A DNA stretch of 64,000 nt from Enterobacter cloacae (GCF_013375935.1 NZ_CP056117.1:1426001-1490000), one strand, 5' to 3'; shown: positions 1 to 12,757, counted from the first letter of the stretch. Made by a program: numbers and translations. Notes: generated from the letters alone by a model not told the origin.

Positions 1-445
1 CATCGTCAACCCAGCAGTCGGAATATTCGAAACCGCGCACGATTTCAGGCTTAAGGACCGATTCTGAGCCAAAACGCAAACCGTTCGAACCCGGCAGGCT
101 GGTGCGTTTGCCGAGATGATCGTACATAAACAGGCCAATGCGGATCATCCACGCCGGACGCAGGTGCGGGCGGTGGGGCAGGCGGAAGCGCATCGGGATT
201 GCCAGATGCGGCGCCATCTTCAGCAGCACCTCGCGTTCGGCCAGCGCTTCGCTGACCAGGCGGAATTCGTAGTGTTCCAGGTAGCGCAGGCCACCGTGGA
301 TCAGCTTGGAGCTGGCGGACGACGTCGCGCAGGCGAGATCGTTAGCTTCCAGCATCAGCACGGATAAACCGCGTCCTGCGGCGTCGACCGCAATACCGGC
401 ACCGTTGATGCCACCGCCTATCACAATCAGATCTTTGGTTTCCAT
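1..445 (-). CDS. glpD: Aerobic glycerol-3-phosphate dehydrogenase, N-terminal part (cut by window edge)
   Basis: Oxidises sn-glycerol-3-phosphate to dihydroxyacetone phosphate at the inner membrane and passes electrons to quinone. Only the first ~148 residues are in the window. They begin METKDLIVIGGGINGAGIA, a dinucleotide-binding GxGxxG fold for FAD right at the N-terminus, followed by the conserved SSKLIHGGLRYLE segment. The ATG at 445 fits the known E. coli N-terminus. It is divergent from glpEGR; a GlpR-type operator lies at 478-498 just upstream. The reading frame is open to the edge, so nothing suggests a pseudogene. Confidence 0.97.
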   Translation of the reverse strand, partial: METKDLIVIGGGINGAGIAVDAAGRGLSVLMLEANDLACATSSASSKLIHGGLRYLEHYEFRLVSEALAEREVLLKMAPHLAIPMRFRLPHRPHLRPAWMIRIGLFMYDHLGKRTSLPGSNGLRFGSESVLKPEIVRGFEYSDCWVDD

Positions 446-477
446 AACACCCTCATGCACTTTCGTTAAAGCTCAAA

Positions 478-498
478 AATGTTCGATATCGCTCATAA
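478..498. promoter_or_regulatory. GlpR operator upstream of glpD
   Basis: The sequence ATGTTCGATATCGCTCAT (479-496) is a near-palindrome close to the published GlpR operator (ATGTTCG, AT-rich centre, CGAACAT). It lies ~35 bp before the glpD start, as expected for repression by GlpR, whose gene is in this window. The right half has two mismatches. Function is inferred by family knowledge. Confidence 0.7.
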
Positions 499-618
499 TA
501 GCAAAGGAACGCGCTTTTGGTAACATCAAAAAAACAATTTAGAGTGATATGGATAACATAATGGCGTTTACCCGCCGCCAGGACGTACACTACGGGGTAA
601 AATAGTGCGACTAACTTT

Positions 619-660
619 TCTCCCTCTCCCCGTGGGAGAGGGCTGGGGTGAGGGCATCAG
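619..660 (+). repeat. Intergenic palindrome family, copy 1 (forward)
   Basis: Core CCCTCTCCC-cgt-GGGAGAGGG (622-642), then a GC-rich tail ending TGAGGGCATCAG. It lies between glpD and glpE, ending 35 bp before the glpE start, and is the one copy in the window between divergent genes. Resembles REP-type elements: short, imperfectly palindromic, intergenic, recurring. Confidence 0.85.
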
Positions 661-695
661 AGCGCACCCAACCTGAACAACAGAAAGAGAACACC

Positions 696-1028
696 ATGGA
701 TCAGTTTGAATGTATTAACGTAGAAGAAGCCCACCAGAAGATGCATCAGGGAACAGCGGTGCTGGTGGATATCCGCGATCCGCAGAGCTTTGCGATGGGC
801 CACACCCCGGGCGCGTTCCATCTGACCAACGACACGCTGGGGGCGTTTATGCGCGATAACGACTTCGAAACTCCGGTGATGGTAATGTGCTACCACGGCA
901 ACAGCAGTAAAGGCGCGGCCCAGTATCTGATCCAGCAGGGCTACGATGCGGTCTACAGCGTCGACGGCGGCTTCGACGCCTGGCATCGTCATTTCCCGGC
1001 AGAAGTTGAATACGCGTTCGAGCGCTGA
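696..1028 (+). CDS. glpE: Thiosulfate sulfurtransferase (single-domain rhodanese) GlpE
   Basis: Transfers sulfur from thiosulfate to cyanide or thiol acceptors in the cytoplasm; its cellular role remains unclear in E. coli. The protein has 110 residues (E. coli 108) and one rhodanese domain with active-site loop CYHGNSS, nucleophile Cys65. The ATG at 696 is chosen because MDQFECINV matches the family N-terminus; the longer frame from 648 would run into the upstream palindrome. It is first in a glpE-glpG-glpR cluster, divergent from glpD, with 47 bp to glpG. Confidence 0.97.
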   Translation: MDQFECINVEEAHQKMHQGTAVLVDIRDPQSFAMGHTPGAFHLTNDTLGAFMRDNDFETPVMVMCYHGNSSKGAAQYLIQQGYDAVYSVDGGFDAWHRHFPAEVEYAFER

Positions 1029-1075
1029 TCCCGCTATACTGTCCCCTTTTGTGTGGAAATAAGCGACCGCTGCCC

Positions 1076-1906
1076 ATGTTGATGATCACCTCTTTTAGCA
1101 ACCCGCGCGTCGCCCAGGCGTTTGTCGACTATATGGCGACGCAGGGCATTATCCTGACTATTCAGCAGCATACGCAAACAGACGTCTGGCTGGCGGATGA
1201 AAGCCAGGCCGATCGCGTTAACGCCGAGCTGGCGCGCTTCCTGGAAAATCCTGGCGACCCTCGCTATCTGGCGGCAAGCTGGCAGTCCGGCCATACCGGT
1301 AGCGGACTGCATTATCAGCGTTTTCCGTTCCTTGCCACGATCCGCGAGCGCGCAGGCCCGTTTACCCTGCTGCTGATGGCGGCCTGTATCCTCGTTTTCA
1401 TTATTATGAACGTGGTGGGCGACCAGAGCGTGATGCTGGCCCTGGCATGGCCGTACGATCCCTCCCTGGAGTTTGACGTCTGGCGCTACGTCCCCCATGC
1501 GCTGATGCACTTCTCGGTAATGCATATTCTCTTTAACCTGCTGTGGTGGTGGTATCTCGGCGGCGCGGTGGAGAAGCGGCTCGGCAGCGGCAAGCTGATT
1601 GTAATCACCATCATTAGCGCCCTGCTGAGCGGCTACGTGCAGCACAAATTCAGCGGCCCGTGGTTTGGCGGGTTATCCGGCGTGGTGTACGCCCTGATGG
1701 GTTACGCCTGGCTCAGAGGCGAGCGCGACCCGGATAGCGGCATCTATTTACAACGCGGCTTAATAACCTTTGCGTTAATATGGCTTATTGCCGGATGGTT
1801 CGATCTGTTTGGTATGTCTATCGCCAACGGTGCGCACGTCACCGGGCTGGCGGTCGGGCTGGCGATGGCGCTTGCCGACACGCTCCATGCGCGAAAACGA
1901 ACATAA
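1076..1906 (+). CDS. glpG: Rhomboid intramembrane serine protease GlpG
   Basis: Cleaves transmembrane substrates within the inner membrane. It has 276 residues, the E. coli length. A soluble N-terminal domain (~1-90) is followed by six predicted transmembrane helices. The catalytic Ser201 (GLSG motif) and His254 (NGAH) are present, as are His150 and Asn154 (HILFN), which form the oxyanion site in the E. coli structure. ATG 1076 gives the family start MLMITSF. It sits 16 bp upstream of glpR and is probably cotranscribed. Confidence 0.98.
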   Translation: MLMITSFSNPRVAQAFVDYMATQGIILTIQQHTQTDVWLADESQADRVNAELARFLENPGDPRYLAASWQSGHTGSGLHYQRFPFLATIRERAGPFTLLLMAACILVFIIMNVVGDQSVMLALAWPYDPSLEFDVWRYVPHALMHFSVMHILFNLLWWWYLGGAVEKRLGSGKLIVITIISALLSGYVQHKFSGPWFGGLSGVVYALMGYAWLRGERDPDSGIYLQRGLITFALIWLIAGWFDLFGMSIANGAHVTGLAVGLAMALADTLHARKRT

Positions 1907-1922
1907 TTCCCAGGGATATTTC

Positions 1923-2681
1923 ATGAAACAAACACAACGTCATGACGCCATTATCGAACTGGTAAAAAAACAGGGATACGTCAGCACCGAAGAGCTGGTG
2001 GAGCAGTTTGCCGTCAGCCCGCAAACCATCCGTCGTGACCTGAACGACCTTGCCGATCAGAACCGTATCCTGCGACACCACGGCGGCGCCGCGCTGCCGT
2101 CCAGCTCGGTGAATACCTCGTGGCATGACCGTAAGGCCACGCAAACGGCAGAGAAAGAGCGTATCGCCCGCAAAGTGGCGAGCCAGATCCCGAACGGCGC
2201 AACGCTGTTTATTGATATCGGCACCACGCCGGAAGCGGTCGCCCACGCGCTGCTCAACCACGAGAACCTGCGCGTGGTCACCAACAACCTGAACGTGGCC
2301 AACACCCTGATGCAGAAAGATGATTTCCGCATCATTCTCGCAGGGGGCGAACTGCGCAGCCGCGACGGTGGCATTATCGGCGAGGCGACCCTCGATTTTA
2401 TTTCTCAGTTTCGTCTCGATTTCGGCATTCTGGGGATCAGCGGCATCGACACCGACGGCTCGCTGCTGGAGTTCGATTATCACGAGGTGCGCACCAAGCG
2501 CGCGATTATAGAAAACTCGCGCCACGTGATGCTGGTGGTGGACCATTCCAAGTTTGGCCGTAACGCGATGGTGAACATGGGCAGCATCAGCATGGTCAAC
2601 GCGGTTTACACCGACGTGATGCCGCCGGCGGGGGTACTGCAGGTAATTAAGGATAATAATGTGCAGTTAGAGTTATGTTGA
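1923..2681 (+). CDS. glpR: Glycerol-3-phosphate regulon repressor GlpR (DeoR family)
   Basis: DNA-binding repressor of the glp regulon, inactivated by glycerol-3-phosphate. It has 252 residues with an N-terminal DeoR helix-turn-helix (~20-45, VSTEELVEQFAVSPQTIRRD) and a C-terminal sugar-phosphate sensing domain with the conserved DIGTT segment. The frame is intact, unlike E. coli K-12 MG1655, where glpR is reported as frameshifted. Start ATG 1923 is 16 bp after glpG. Its end faces malT, with only a palindromic repeat between them. Confidence 0.97.
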   Translation: MKQTQRHDAIIELVKKQGYVSTEELVEQFAVSPQTIRRDLNDLADQNRILRHHGGAALPSSSVNTSWHDRKATQTAEKERIARKVASQIPNGATLFIDIGTTPEAVAHALLNHENLRVVTNNLNVANTLMQKDDFRIILAGGELRSRDGGIIGEATLDFISQFRLDFGILGISGIDTDGSLLEFDYHEVRTKRAIIENSRHVMLVVDHSKFGRNAMVNMGSISMVNAVYTDVMPPAGVLQVIKDNNVQLELC

Positions 2682-2690
2682 GAAGCCATT

Positions 2691-5487
<2,797 letters not shown>

Positions 5488-5551
5488 TTAATGCCTATAA
5501 GTTCGGCCAATAAAGGAACTATTGCAAGTTATGTCTGGGTTTTGTACCCGT

Positions 5552-5573
5552 GAATTTGCACTGTGTCACAAAA
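5552..5573 (-). promoter_or_regulatory. CRP site of the malT promoter
   Basis: On the minus strand the sequence reads TTGTGACACAGTGCAAATTC, with a perfect TGTGA half-site. It matches, as I recall it, the known CRP site of the E. coli malT promoter. It lies ~120 bp before the malT start. This is how cAMP-CRP would control the whole maltose regulon through MalT. Confidence 0.75.
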
Positions 5574-5786
5574 CATTATCCGGAATGTTGGAACTTTCTC
5601 ATTCAGGGCTGGATGCCGCGCCGCTGCTGGTTTGAATGCGTGGAGAAAGGCTTCGCTGAAACTGGTTTCAGAAAGAGATAATGACGGAAAAGTTAATAAA
5701 GTCAGGGTAACGTTTCAGGGACTTCATCGCGGTACTTAATTATCCTCCGCGTCCGAAAATATTATTCCAGGTAAGTAATCATTTCA

Positions 5787-5915
5787 GGGAGGATTAATTT
5801 CCCCCGAAACCGCATTTCATTTTTTTGACACGCTCCGGGATATCTTTTTCCCCGCAAAGCACACTCACAGAGTGGCCTCGATCACACTTTTATGCTCATC
5901 CCCGCTACTCCTCCC
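5787..5915. promoter_or_regulatory. Candidate MalT boxes upstream of malP
   Basis: Three matches to the MalT box core GGA(G/T)GA occur in the 573-bp malT-malP intergenic region: GGGAGGATTA at 5787-5796 (plus), GGGGATGAGC at 5894-5903 (minus) and GGGAGGAGTA at 5906-5915 (minus). The last two are adjacent repeats in the same orientation, as expected for MalT-dependent promoters. Apart from these and the malT CRP site, nothing else was recognised between 5434 and 6006. Confidence 0.6.
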
Positions 5916-6006
5916 TGCCTAATCCCCGACAGGAGGAGGAAGAGGCGCAATGAGCCAGGCACACTAGCGCCAAATGTGTTTTCTCTCTACAGGATGCCGA
6001 TTCCCT

Positions 6007-8400
6007 ATGTCACAGCCTACTTTCAACAAAGCTCAATTTCAGGCTGCCCTGACGCGTCAGTGGCAGCGTTTTGGCCTTCAAGCTGCAAGCGAGATGACGC
6101 CGCACCAGTGGTGGCAGGCGGTGAGCGGGGCGCTCGCAGAGCAGCTGGATGCTCAGCCCGTGGCGAAGCCCGTTAAAGGCCAGCGCCACGTCAACTACAT
6201 CTCGATGGAGTTCCTGATTGGTCGCCTGACGGGCAATAACCTGCTGAACCTTGGCTGGTATCAGGACGTCGGTGATGTGCTGAAAGAACACGACATTAAT
6301 TTGACCGATCTGCTCGAAGAAGAGACTGATCCGGCGCTGGGCAACGGTGGTCTGGGACGTCTGGCAGCCTGTTTCCTGGACTCCATGGCTACGGTGGGCC
6401 AGTCCGCCATTGGCTATGGCCTGAACTATCAGTATGGCCTGTTCCGTCAGTCGTTTGCCGACGGTCACCAGATGGAAGCGCCGGACGACTGGCACCGCAA
6501 TACCTATCCGTGGTTCCGCCACAACGCGCAGCTGGACGTGCAGGTAGGGATTGGCGGTAAAGTCACGAAGCAGGGCCTCTGGGAGCCGGCGTTCACCCTC
6601 ACCGGCGAAGCCTGGGATCTGCCGGTGCTCGGTTACCGTAACGGCGTGGCGCAGCCGCTGCGACTGTGGCAGGCGAAGCACGCGCATCCGTTCAACCTGA
6701 CCAAATTCAACGACGGTGATTTCCTGCGCGCCGAGCAGCAGGGTATTGACGCCGAGAAGCTGACCAAAGTGCTCTACCCGAACGACAACCATCTGGCGGG
6801 CAAAAAGCTGCGTCTGATGCAGCAGTACTTCCAGTGCGCCTGCTCCGTGGCGGACATTCTGCGCCGCCACCACCTGGCGGGCCGCACGCTGGCGCAGCTG
6901 CCTGACTTCGAGGTCATCCAGCTGAACGACACCCACCCAACCATCGCCATTCCGGAACTGCTGCGCGTGCTGATCGACGAGCATCAGCTGAGCTGGGACG
7001 ACGCCTGGGCAATCACCAGCCGCACCTTCGCCTACACCAACCACACCCTGATGCCGGAAGCGCTGGAGTGCTGGGATGAGAAGCTGGTGAAAACGCTGCT
7101 GCCGCGCCATATGCAGATCATCAATAAGATTAACGATCGGTTCAAAACGCTGGTGGAGAAAACCTGGCCGGGCGATAAGGCCGTCTGGGCGAAGCTGGCC
7201 GTGGTGCACGACAAGCAGGTACGCATGGCGAACATGTGCGTGGTGAGCGGGTTTGCGGTAAACGGCGTGGCCGCGCTGCACTCGGATCTGGTGGTGAAGG
7301 ATCTGTTCCCGGAATATCACCAGCTGTGGCCGACCAAATTCCACAACGTGACCAACGGCATTACGCCGCGTCGCTGGATCAAGCAGTGCAACCCGCTGCT
7401 GGCCGGTCTGCTGGATAAAACCCTCAAGAAAGAGTGGGCCAACGATCTGGACCAGCTGATTAACCTGGAAAAATACGCTGACGACGCAGCGTTCCGCGAA
7501 GAGTACCGCGCCATCAAGCGGGAGAACAAGGTTCGTCTCGCGGAGTTTGTGAAAATGCGTACCGGGATTGTCATCAACCCGAATGCGATTTTCGACATCC
7601 AGATCAAGCGCCTGCACGAGTACAAACGCCAGCACCTGAACCTGCTGCACATCCTCGCGCTGTATAAAGAGATCCGTGAGAACCCGCAGGCCGACCGCGT
7701 GCCGCGCGTGTTCCTGTTCGGTGCGAAAGCGGCGCCGGGCTATTACCTGGCGAAAAACATTATCCTCGCCATTAATAAAGTGGCGGCGGCGATCAACAAC
7801 GACCCGAAGGTGGGCGACAAGCTGAAGGTGGTGTTCCTGCCGGACTACTGCGTCTCTGCGGCTGAGATGCTGATCCCGGCGGCGGATATCTCTGAGCAGA
7901 TTTCGACCGCCGGTAAAGAAGCGTCCGGTACCGGCAACATGAAGCTGGCGCTGAACGGCGCCCTGACCGTCGGCACGCTGGACGGCGCGAACGTTGAAAT
8001 CGCGGAGAAGGTCGGTGAAGAGAACATCTTTATCTTCGGCCATACTGTTGAAGAAGTGAAAGCCATCAAAGCCAAAGGTTACGACCCGGTGAAATGGCGT
8101 AAAAAAGACAAAGTGCTGGATGCGGTGCTGAAAGAGCTGGAAAGCGGTAAGTACAGCGATGGCGACAGGCACGCGTTTGACCAGATGCTGCACAGCATGG
8201 ACAAACAGGGCGGCGACCCGTACCTGGTCATGGCTGACTTCACGGCTTACCTTGAAGCGCAGAAGCAGGTCGACGTGCTCTATCGCGACCAGGAAGCGTG
8301 GACCCGCGCGTGCATCCTGAACACCGCGCGCTGCGGCATGTTCAGCTCTGACCGCTCAATCCGTGATTATCAGGCCCGTATCTGGCAGGCAAAACGCTAA
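6007..8400 (+). CDS. malP: Maltodextrin phosphorylase MalP
   Basis: Cytoplasmic phosphorylase releasing glucose-1-phosphate from maltodextrins, working with MalQ. It has 797 residues (E. coli 797), GT35 family. The pyridoxal-phosphate lysine lies in [11 protein letters not shown] (~Lys646). The conserved glycogen-phosphorylase segments [19 protein letters not shown] and KRLHEYKRQ are intact. ATG 6007 ([10 protein letters not shown]) is preferred to the in-frame start at 5974 because it matches the family. Nine bases separate it from malQ, forming a malPQ operon under MalT control. Confidence 0.98.
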   Translation: MSQPTFNKAQFQAALTRQWQRFGLQAASEMTPHQWWQAVSGALAEQLDAQPVAKPVKGQRHVNYISMEFLIGRLTGNNLLNLGWYQDVGDVLKEHDINLTDLLEEETDPALGNGGLGRLAACFLDSMATVGQSAIGYGLNYQYGLFRQSFADGHQMEAPDDWHRNTYPWFRHNAQLDVQVGIGGKVTKQGLWEPAFTLTGEAWDLPVLGYRNGVAQPLRLWQAKHAHPFNLTKFNDGDFLRAEQQGIDAEKLTKVLYPNDNHLAGKKLRLMQQYFQCACSVADILRRHHLAGRTLAQLPDFEVIQLNDTHPTIAIPELLRVLIDEHQLSWDDAWAITSRTFAYTNHTLMPEALECWDEKLVKTLLPRHMQIINKINDRFKTLVEKTWPGDKAVWAKLAVVHDKQVRMANMCVVSGFAVNGVAALHSDLVVKDLFPEYHQLWPTKFHNVTNGITPRRWIKQCNPLLAGLLDKTLKKEWANDLDQLINLEKYADDAAFREEYRAIKRENKVRLAEFVKMRTGIVINPNAIFDIQIKRLHEYKRQHLNLLHILALYKEIRENPQADRVPRVFLFGAKAAPGYYLAKNIILAINKVAAAINNDPKVGDKLKVVFLPDYCVSAAEMLIPAADISEQISTAGKEASGTGNMKLALNGALTVGTLDGANVEIAEKVGEENIFIFGHTVEEVKAIKAKGYDPVKWRKKDKVLDAVLKELESGKYSDGDRHAFDQMLHSMDKQGGDPYLVMADFTAYLEAQKQVDVLYRDQEAWTRACILNTARCGMFSSDRSIRDYQARIWQAKR

Positions 8401-8409
8401 GGAAGCGCG

Positions 8410-10491
8410 ATGGAGAGTAAACGTCTGGACAGTGCCGCGCAGGCGGCGGGAATTAGCCTCAGTTACATCAACGCGCACGGCAAACCGCAGTCAATTGGTG
8501 CGGATACCAAACGACGTTTGCTGGATGCCATGCACAAAACCGACGCGAAAGCGTCGGCTGCGCCGGTGCCGAACGTGAAGGTCTTTACCGCAGGCAAAAA
8601 GATGCCGCTGGCGGTGGAAGGGCGCGGCGAGTTCAGCTGGCTGCTCACTACCGAAGAGGGGCATCAGCACAAAGGCCAGGCCACCGGCGGCAAAACGCTT
8701 AACCTTCCGGCGAAGCTGCCGGAGGGCTACCACACCTTAACGCTCACCCGGGACGACCAGCGTTTTCACTGCCGGGTGATCGTGGCGCCAAAGCGCTGCT
8801 ATGAGCCGCAGGCGCTGCTCGAAGGCAAAAAGCTGTGGGGGGCCTGCGTGCAGCTCTACACCCTGCGCTCGGACAGCAACTGGGGCATCGGCGATTTCGG
8901 CGATCTGAAAAAGATGCTGGTGGACGTTGGCGAGCGCGGCGGGGCATTTATCGGCCTTAACCCGATCCACGCGCTCTATCCGGCCAACCCGGAAAGCGCC
9001 AGCCCGTACAGCCCCTCTTCCCGTCGCTGGCTGAACGTCATTTACATCGACGTTAACGCGTTAGAGGATTTTAAAAACAGCAAAGAGGCGCAGGCCTGGT
9101 GGAAGCTTGAGACCACGCAGCACATGCTGAAACAGGCTCGCGACGCGGACTGGGTTGATTACGCCACCGTTACCGCCCTGAAAATGGCGGCCCTGCGTCT
9201 GGCGTGGAAGGGCTTTGCGAAGCGTGACGACGAGCAGATGGCAGCCTTCCGCCAGTTTGTGATGCAGGAAGGCGAGAGCCTTTACTGGCAGGCGGCGTTT
9301 GATGCGCTGCACGCTTATCAGGTGCAGGAGGACGAGATGCGCTGGGGCTGGCCGGTATGGCCGAAAGCGTATCAGTCCGTTGATACCCCGGAAGTGAAGG
9401 CGTTCTGTGAAACGCACGCCGACGAGGTGGATTTCTATCTCTGGCTGCAGTGGCTGGCGTACAGCCAGTTTGCCGCCTGCTGGCAGGTGAGCCAGGGCTA
9501 TAAGATGCCGATCGGGCTGTATCGCGATCTGGCCGTGGGCGTGGCGGAAGGCGGCGCGGAAACCTGGTGCGATCGTGAGCTTTACTGCCTGAAGGCCTCC
9601 GTCGGTGCGCCGCCGGATATCCTTGGCCCGCTCGGTCAGAACTGGGGCCTGCCGCCGATGGATCCGCACGTCATGGCGGCGCGCGCCTACGAGCCGTTTA
9701 TCGACCTGCTGCGCGCTAACATGCAGAACTGCGGCGCGCTGCGTATCGACCACGTGATGTCCGTGCTGCGTCTGTGGTGGATCCCGTATGGTGAAACGGC
9801 AGACCACGGGGCGTACGTGCAGTATCCGGTTGACGATCTCCTGTCGATCCTCGCGCTGGAGAGCAAACGTCACCAGTGCATGGTGATCGGTGAAGATCTC
9901 GGTACCGTGCCGGTGGAGATTGTCAGCAAGCTCCGCGACAGCGGCGTCTACTCCTACAAAGTGCTCTATTTTGAAAACGACCATGAGAAAACCTTCCGCG
10001 CGCCGAAAGCGTACCCTGAGCAGTCAATGGCAGTCGCGACGACGCATGACCTTCCTACGCTTCGTGGCTATTGGGAAAGCGGCGATCTGACCCTTGGCAA
10101 AACGCTGGGGCTTTATCCTGATGAAGAGGTCCTTCGCGGCCTGTATCAGGATCGCGAGCTGGCGAAGCAGGGGCTGCTGGACGCGCTGCACAAGCATGGC
10201 TGTCTGCCGAAGCGCGCCGGGCATAAGGCGTCGCTGATGTCGATGACCCCAACGCTTAACCGTGGCTTACAGCGCTACATTGCCGACAGCAACAGCGCCT
10301 TACTTGGTCTGCAGCCGGAAGACTGGATTGATATGGCGGAGCCGGTGAACATTCCGGGAACCAGCTATCAGTACAAGAACTGGCGCCGCAAGCTGTCCAC
10401 AACGCTTGAGAAGATGTTTGCCGATGACGGGGTAAACAGGCTGATTAAGGATCTGGATAAGCGCAGAAGGGCGGTGGGCAAGAAGCGGTAA
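8410..10491 (+). CDS. malQ: 4-alpha-glucanotransferase (amylomaltase) MalQ
   Basis: Transfers glucanosyl units between maltodextrins and releases glucose; makes the longer dextrins that MalP degrades. It has 693 residues (E. coli 694), GH77 family. An N-terminal accessory domain (~1-140) precedes the catalytic barrel with ASPYSP, the nucleophile aspartate in LRIDHVM (~residue 447), the acid/base glutamate in GEDLGTVP (~495) and the transition-state aspartate in THDLPT (~548). Starts 9 bp after malP with ribosome-binding GGAAG. Confidence 0.98.
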   Translation: MESKRLDSAAQAAGISLSYINAHGKPQSIGADTKRRLLDAMHKTDAKASAAPVPNVKVFTAGKKMPLAVEGRGEFSWLLTTEEGHQHKGQATGGKTLNLPAKLPEGYHTLTLTRDDQRFHCRVIVAPKRCYEPQALLEGKKLWGACVQLYTLRSDSNWGIGDFGDLKKMLVDVGERGGAFIGLNPIHALYPANPESASPYSPSSRRWLNVIYIDVNALEDFKNSKEAQAWWKLETTQHMLKQARDADWVDYATVTALKMAALRLAWKGFAKRDDEQMAAFRQFVMQEGESLYWQAAFDALHAYQVQEDEMRWGWPVWPKAYQSVDTPEVKAFCETHADEVDFYLWLQWLAYSQFAACWQVSQGYKMPIGLYRDLAVGVAEGGAETWCDRELYCLKASVGAPPDILGPLGQNWGLPPMDPHVMAARAYEPFIDLLRANMQNCGALRIDHVMSVLRLWWIPYGETADHGAYVQYPVDDLLSILALESKRHQCMVIGEDLGTVPVEIVSKLRDSGVYSYKVLYFENDHEKTFRAPKAYPEQSMAVATTHDLPTLRGYWESGDLTLGKTLGLYPDEEVLRGLYQDRELAKQGLLDALHKHGCLPKRAGHKASLMSMTPTLNRGLQRYIADSNSALLGLQPEDWIDMAEPVNIPGTSYQYKNWRRKLSTTLEKMFADDGVNRLIKDLDKRRRAVGKKR

Positions 10492-10495
10492 TTTG

Positions 10496-10531
10496 CCCCT
10501 CACCCTAACCCTCTCCCCAACGGGGAGAGGG
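10496..10531 (-). repeat. Intergenic palindrome family, copy 3 (reverse)
   Basis: Reads CCCCTCACCCTAACC followed by the palindromic core CCTCTCCCC-aac-GGGGAGAGG. It sits between the convergent malQ and gntT genes, starting 4 bp after the malQ stop, and could form a hairpin at the ends of both transcripts. Confidence 0.85.
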
Positions 10532-10557
10532 AACCGATCGAGTCTCTGTGAGGGAAG

Positions 10558-11874
10558 TCAGACCACCATATTCAACAGCAGCACCCCGACCAGACCACAC
10601 ACCGAAATAATGGTTTCCAGCGCGGACCAGGACTTGATGGTTTCACCGATGGTCAGGTTAAAGTACTCCTTGAACAGCCAGAAGCCCGGATCGTTCACGT
10701 GGGAGAAAATCACGCTACCGGAACCTACCGCGATAACCATCAGCTCAGGGCTGACGCCCGTTGTAGCGATCAGCGGCGCAACGATACCGCCTGCGGTGAT
10801 TGCCGCAACGGTTGCAGAGCCCAGCGCGATACGCAGAACCGCGGCGATAGACCAGGCCATCAGGAGCGGCGACACGTTGGTTTCATGCATCATGGCCGCG
10901 ATGTATTTATCCACGCCGCTGTCGACCAGCACCTGCTTGAACGCACCGCCACCGCCGATAATCAGCAGCATCATGGCAATGATTTTGATGGATGAGGTCA
11001 GCGTGTCGTTGATCTGATCCATGGAGCGACCGCGGTTAAGCCCGAAGGTGAACATGGCGATCAGCACCGCAATCAGCGTTGCCATCACCGGGTCGCCCAG
11101 GAACTCGGCAACGGCCAGGAACGCGTGGCCTTTTGGCAGAACCATCTCCGCTACGGCACGCATCGCCATCAGGATCACCGGCACCAGCGAGGTCCAGACG
11201 CTGACGCCAAAGCCAGGCATCTCTTCTTCGGTGAAGGTTTTGGCGCTGTACAGCCCTTCCGGGATTGGCTTATCAATGCCTTTCAGGAAGCGGGCATAAA
11301 CGGGGCCTGCCAGGATAACCGTTGGGATCGCCAGAATCGTACCGAACAGCAGGGTTTTACCCATATCGGCATGGAAAATGGTGGCGATAGCGGTTGGGCC
11401 CGGGTGCGGCGGCAGGAAGCCGTGGGTCACGGACAGCGCTGCTGCCATTGGTACACCCACGAACAGCAGCGGGATGTTGGCGGCGGCGGCGATGGTAAAC
11501 ACCAGCGGCAGCATCAGCACGAAGCCCACCTCATAGAACAGCGCGAAGCCGACGGTAAAGCCGGTTAACACCACCGCCCACTGAATGTGCTGCTTACCAA
11601 ATTTCTCAATCAGCGTGGTGGCGATACGCTGCGCGCCCCCGCAGTCCGCCAGCATTTTACCGAGCATGGCGCCGAAGCCCATGATCAGCGCCAGGCTGCC
11701 GAGCGTACCGCCGACGCCGGCTTTGATGGAGCTGATAACCTTAACCAGCGGCATTCCCTGCATCAGACCGACTGCAAGTGCCACCAGAACCAGAGCGATA
11801 AATCCGTTCATTTTGAAGCGGATCATCAAGAGCAGTAATAACACAACACCGATAGCGACGATGACTAATGGCAT
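10558..11874 (-). CDS. gntT: High-affinity gluconate permease GntT
   Basis: Inner-membrane gluconate:H+ symporter of the GntP family. It has 438 residues, as in E. coli, and is hydrophobic throughout with ~12-14 predicted membrane segments; the first spans about residues 3-20. Family segments such as VTHGFLPPHPGPTAIA, FSHVNDPGFWLFKEY and GSATVAAITAGG are conserved. Last of three minus-strand genes, though its own promoter region (GntR-type sites at 11894-11909 and 12034-12049) suggests independent transcription. Confidence 0.96.
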   Translation of the reverse strand: MPLVIVAIGVVLLLLLMIRFKMNGFIALVLVALAVGLMQGMPLVKVISSIKAGVGGTLGSLALIMGFGAMLGKMLADCGGAQRIATTLIEKFGKQHIQWAVVLTGFTVGFALFYEVGFVLMLPLVFTIAAAANIPLLFVGVPMAAALSVTHGFLPPHPGPTAIATIFHADMGKTLLFGTILAIPTVILAGPVYARFLKGIDKPIPEGLYSAKTFTEEEMPGFGVSVWTSLVPVILMAMRAVAEMVLPKGHAFLAVAEFLGDPVMATLIAVLIAMFTFGLNRGRSMDQINDTLTSSIKIIAMMLLIIGGGGAFKQVLVDSGVDKYIAAMMHETNVSPLLMAWSIAAVLRIALGSATVAAITAGGIVAPLIATTGVSPELMVIAVGSGSVIFSHVNDPGFWLFKEYFNLTIGETIKSWSALETIISVCGLVGVLLLNMVV

Positions 11875-11893
11875 GATTGACCTGGCCTTTGAA

Positions 11894-11909
11894 TTGTTAT
11901 GGGTAACGT
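11894..11909 (-). promoter_or_regulatory. Candidate GntR operator (proximal) of gntT
   Basis: TTGTTATGGGTAACGT resembles the distal site at 12034-12049 (shared GGGTAAC core) and lies 20 bp before the gntT start. E. coli gntT is known to use two GntR operators bridged by looping; this pair, ~140 bp apart, fits that layout. The assignment is by similarity only. Confidence 0.55.
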
Positions 11910-12033
11910 CATTGTTTCAACGACAAATTCCGGTTGTCCCAACTGGGAACAGAGCGATAACGGCACTCATACTGATGCCTGCGAAACCGTTAAGTTTAGT
12001 CGGCTGTTATAAGGGTGTTGAGTGCCCATGGGA

Positions 12034-12049
12034 ATGATACGGGTAACAT
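12034..12049 (-). promoter_or_regulatory. GntR operator (distal) of gntT
   Basis: ATGATACGGGTAACAT (ATGTTACCCGTATCAT on the minus strand) is a near-perfect palindrome matching the gluconate repressor site class. It lies 160 bp upstream of the gntT start. Confidence 0.7.
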
Positions 12050-12090
12050 AGAGCGGTTGAGAATCACCCAGGATGGCAAAATTTAAATTA

Positions 12091-12106
12091 TGCGACGCAG
12101 GTCAAC
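12091..12106 (-). promoter_or_regulatory. Candidate CRP site of gntT
   Basis: TGCGA-N6-TCAAC matches the TGTGA-N6-TCACA consensus at 8 of 10 positions and lies just upstream of the distal GntR site, consistent with catabolite control of gluconate uptake. Confidence 0.45.
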
Positions 12107-12132
12107 ATATAGAGGCGGGAGGCAGGAGGAGG

Positions 12133-12161
12133 GTCGGCCCGGTAAGCGTAGCGCTACCGGG
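12133..12161. repeat. REP-like hairpin between nfuA and gntT
   Basis: CCCGGTA ... TACCGGG form an inverted repeat around AGCGTAGCGC, preceded by GTCGG. It lies 20-50 bp beyond the nfuA stop codon and upstream of the gntT control sites. It may serve as the nfuA 3' end. The remaining bases of the 307-bp interval 11875-12181 hold the gntT regulatory sites listed separately. Confidence 0.6.
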
Positions 12162-12181
12162 CAATACGGACGGGCACGGAA

Positions 12182-12757
12182 TCAGTAGTAAGAGTGCTCG
12201 CCGCGCTGGTGTTCGGTCAGATCGCGTACGCCCTTAAGCTCAGGGAATTCGTTCAGCAGCTGCTTCTCGATCCCTTCTTTCAGGGTGACATCGACCATGG
12301 AGCAGCCGTTACAGCCGCCGCCGAACTGCAGGATAGCCAGACCGTCTTCGGTGATTTCCATCAGGGAAACGCGACCGCCGTGGCCCGCCAGCTGCGGGTT
12401 GATCTGGGACTGCAGCAGATACTCCACGCGCTCCATCAGCGGCGCATCGTCAGACACTTTACGCATTTTCGCGTTCGGTGCCTTCAGGGTCAGCTGAGAA
12501 CCCAGCTGGTCGGTGACAAAGTCGATTTCCGCATCTTCAAGATACGGCGCGCTCAGTTCATCGACGTAAGCGGTGAGCTGCTCAAATTTAAGGGCAGTGT
12601 CGGTTGCTTCCACAGCGTCCGGAGGACAATACGAGACACCACATTCTGCATTCGGAGTGCCTGGATTGATCACAAACACGCGGATCTGCGTCCCTTCTTC
12701 CTGATTTGCCAGCAGTTTGGCAAAGTGCGCTTGTGCAGAATCGGAAATACGGATCAT
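12182..12757 (-). CDS. nfuA: Fe-S biogenesis protein NfuA
   Basis: Carries and delivers [4Fe-4S] clusters to targets such as aconitase and lipoyl synthase, especially under iron starvation or oxidative stress. It has 191 residues, the E. coli length: a degenerate A-type carrier domain (~1-95) plus a C-terminal Nfu domain with the cluster-binding pair Cys149-x-x-Cys152 (GGGCNGCSM). Starts 61 bp after the gntX stop on the same strand. Formerly called gntY because of its neighbours. Confidence 0.98.
   Translation of the reverse strand: MIRISDSAQAHFAKLLANQEEGTQIRVFVINPGTPNAECGVSYCPPDAVEATDTALKFEQLTAYVDELSAPYLEDAEIDFVTDQLGSQLTLKAPNAKMRKVSDDAPLMERVEYLLQSQINPQLAGHGGRVSLMEITEDGLAILQFGGGCNGCSMVDVTLKEGIEKQLLNEFPELKGVRDLTEHQRGEHSYY

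Noticed and set aside
6010..8193. Open frame of 727 codons antisense to malP
   Set aside because: It mirrors the malP codons exactly, has no recognisable domain and no RBS, and malP itself is fully conserved; long antisense frames are common in GC-rich genes.
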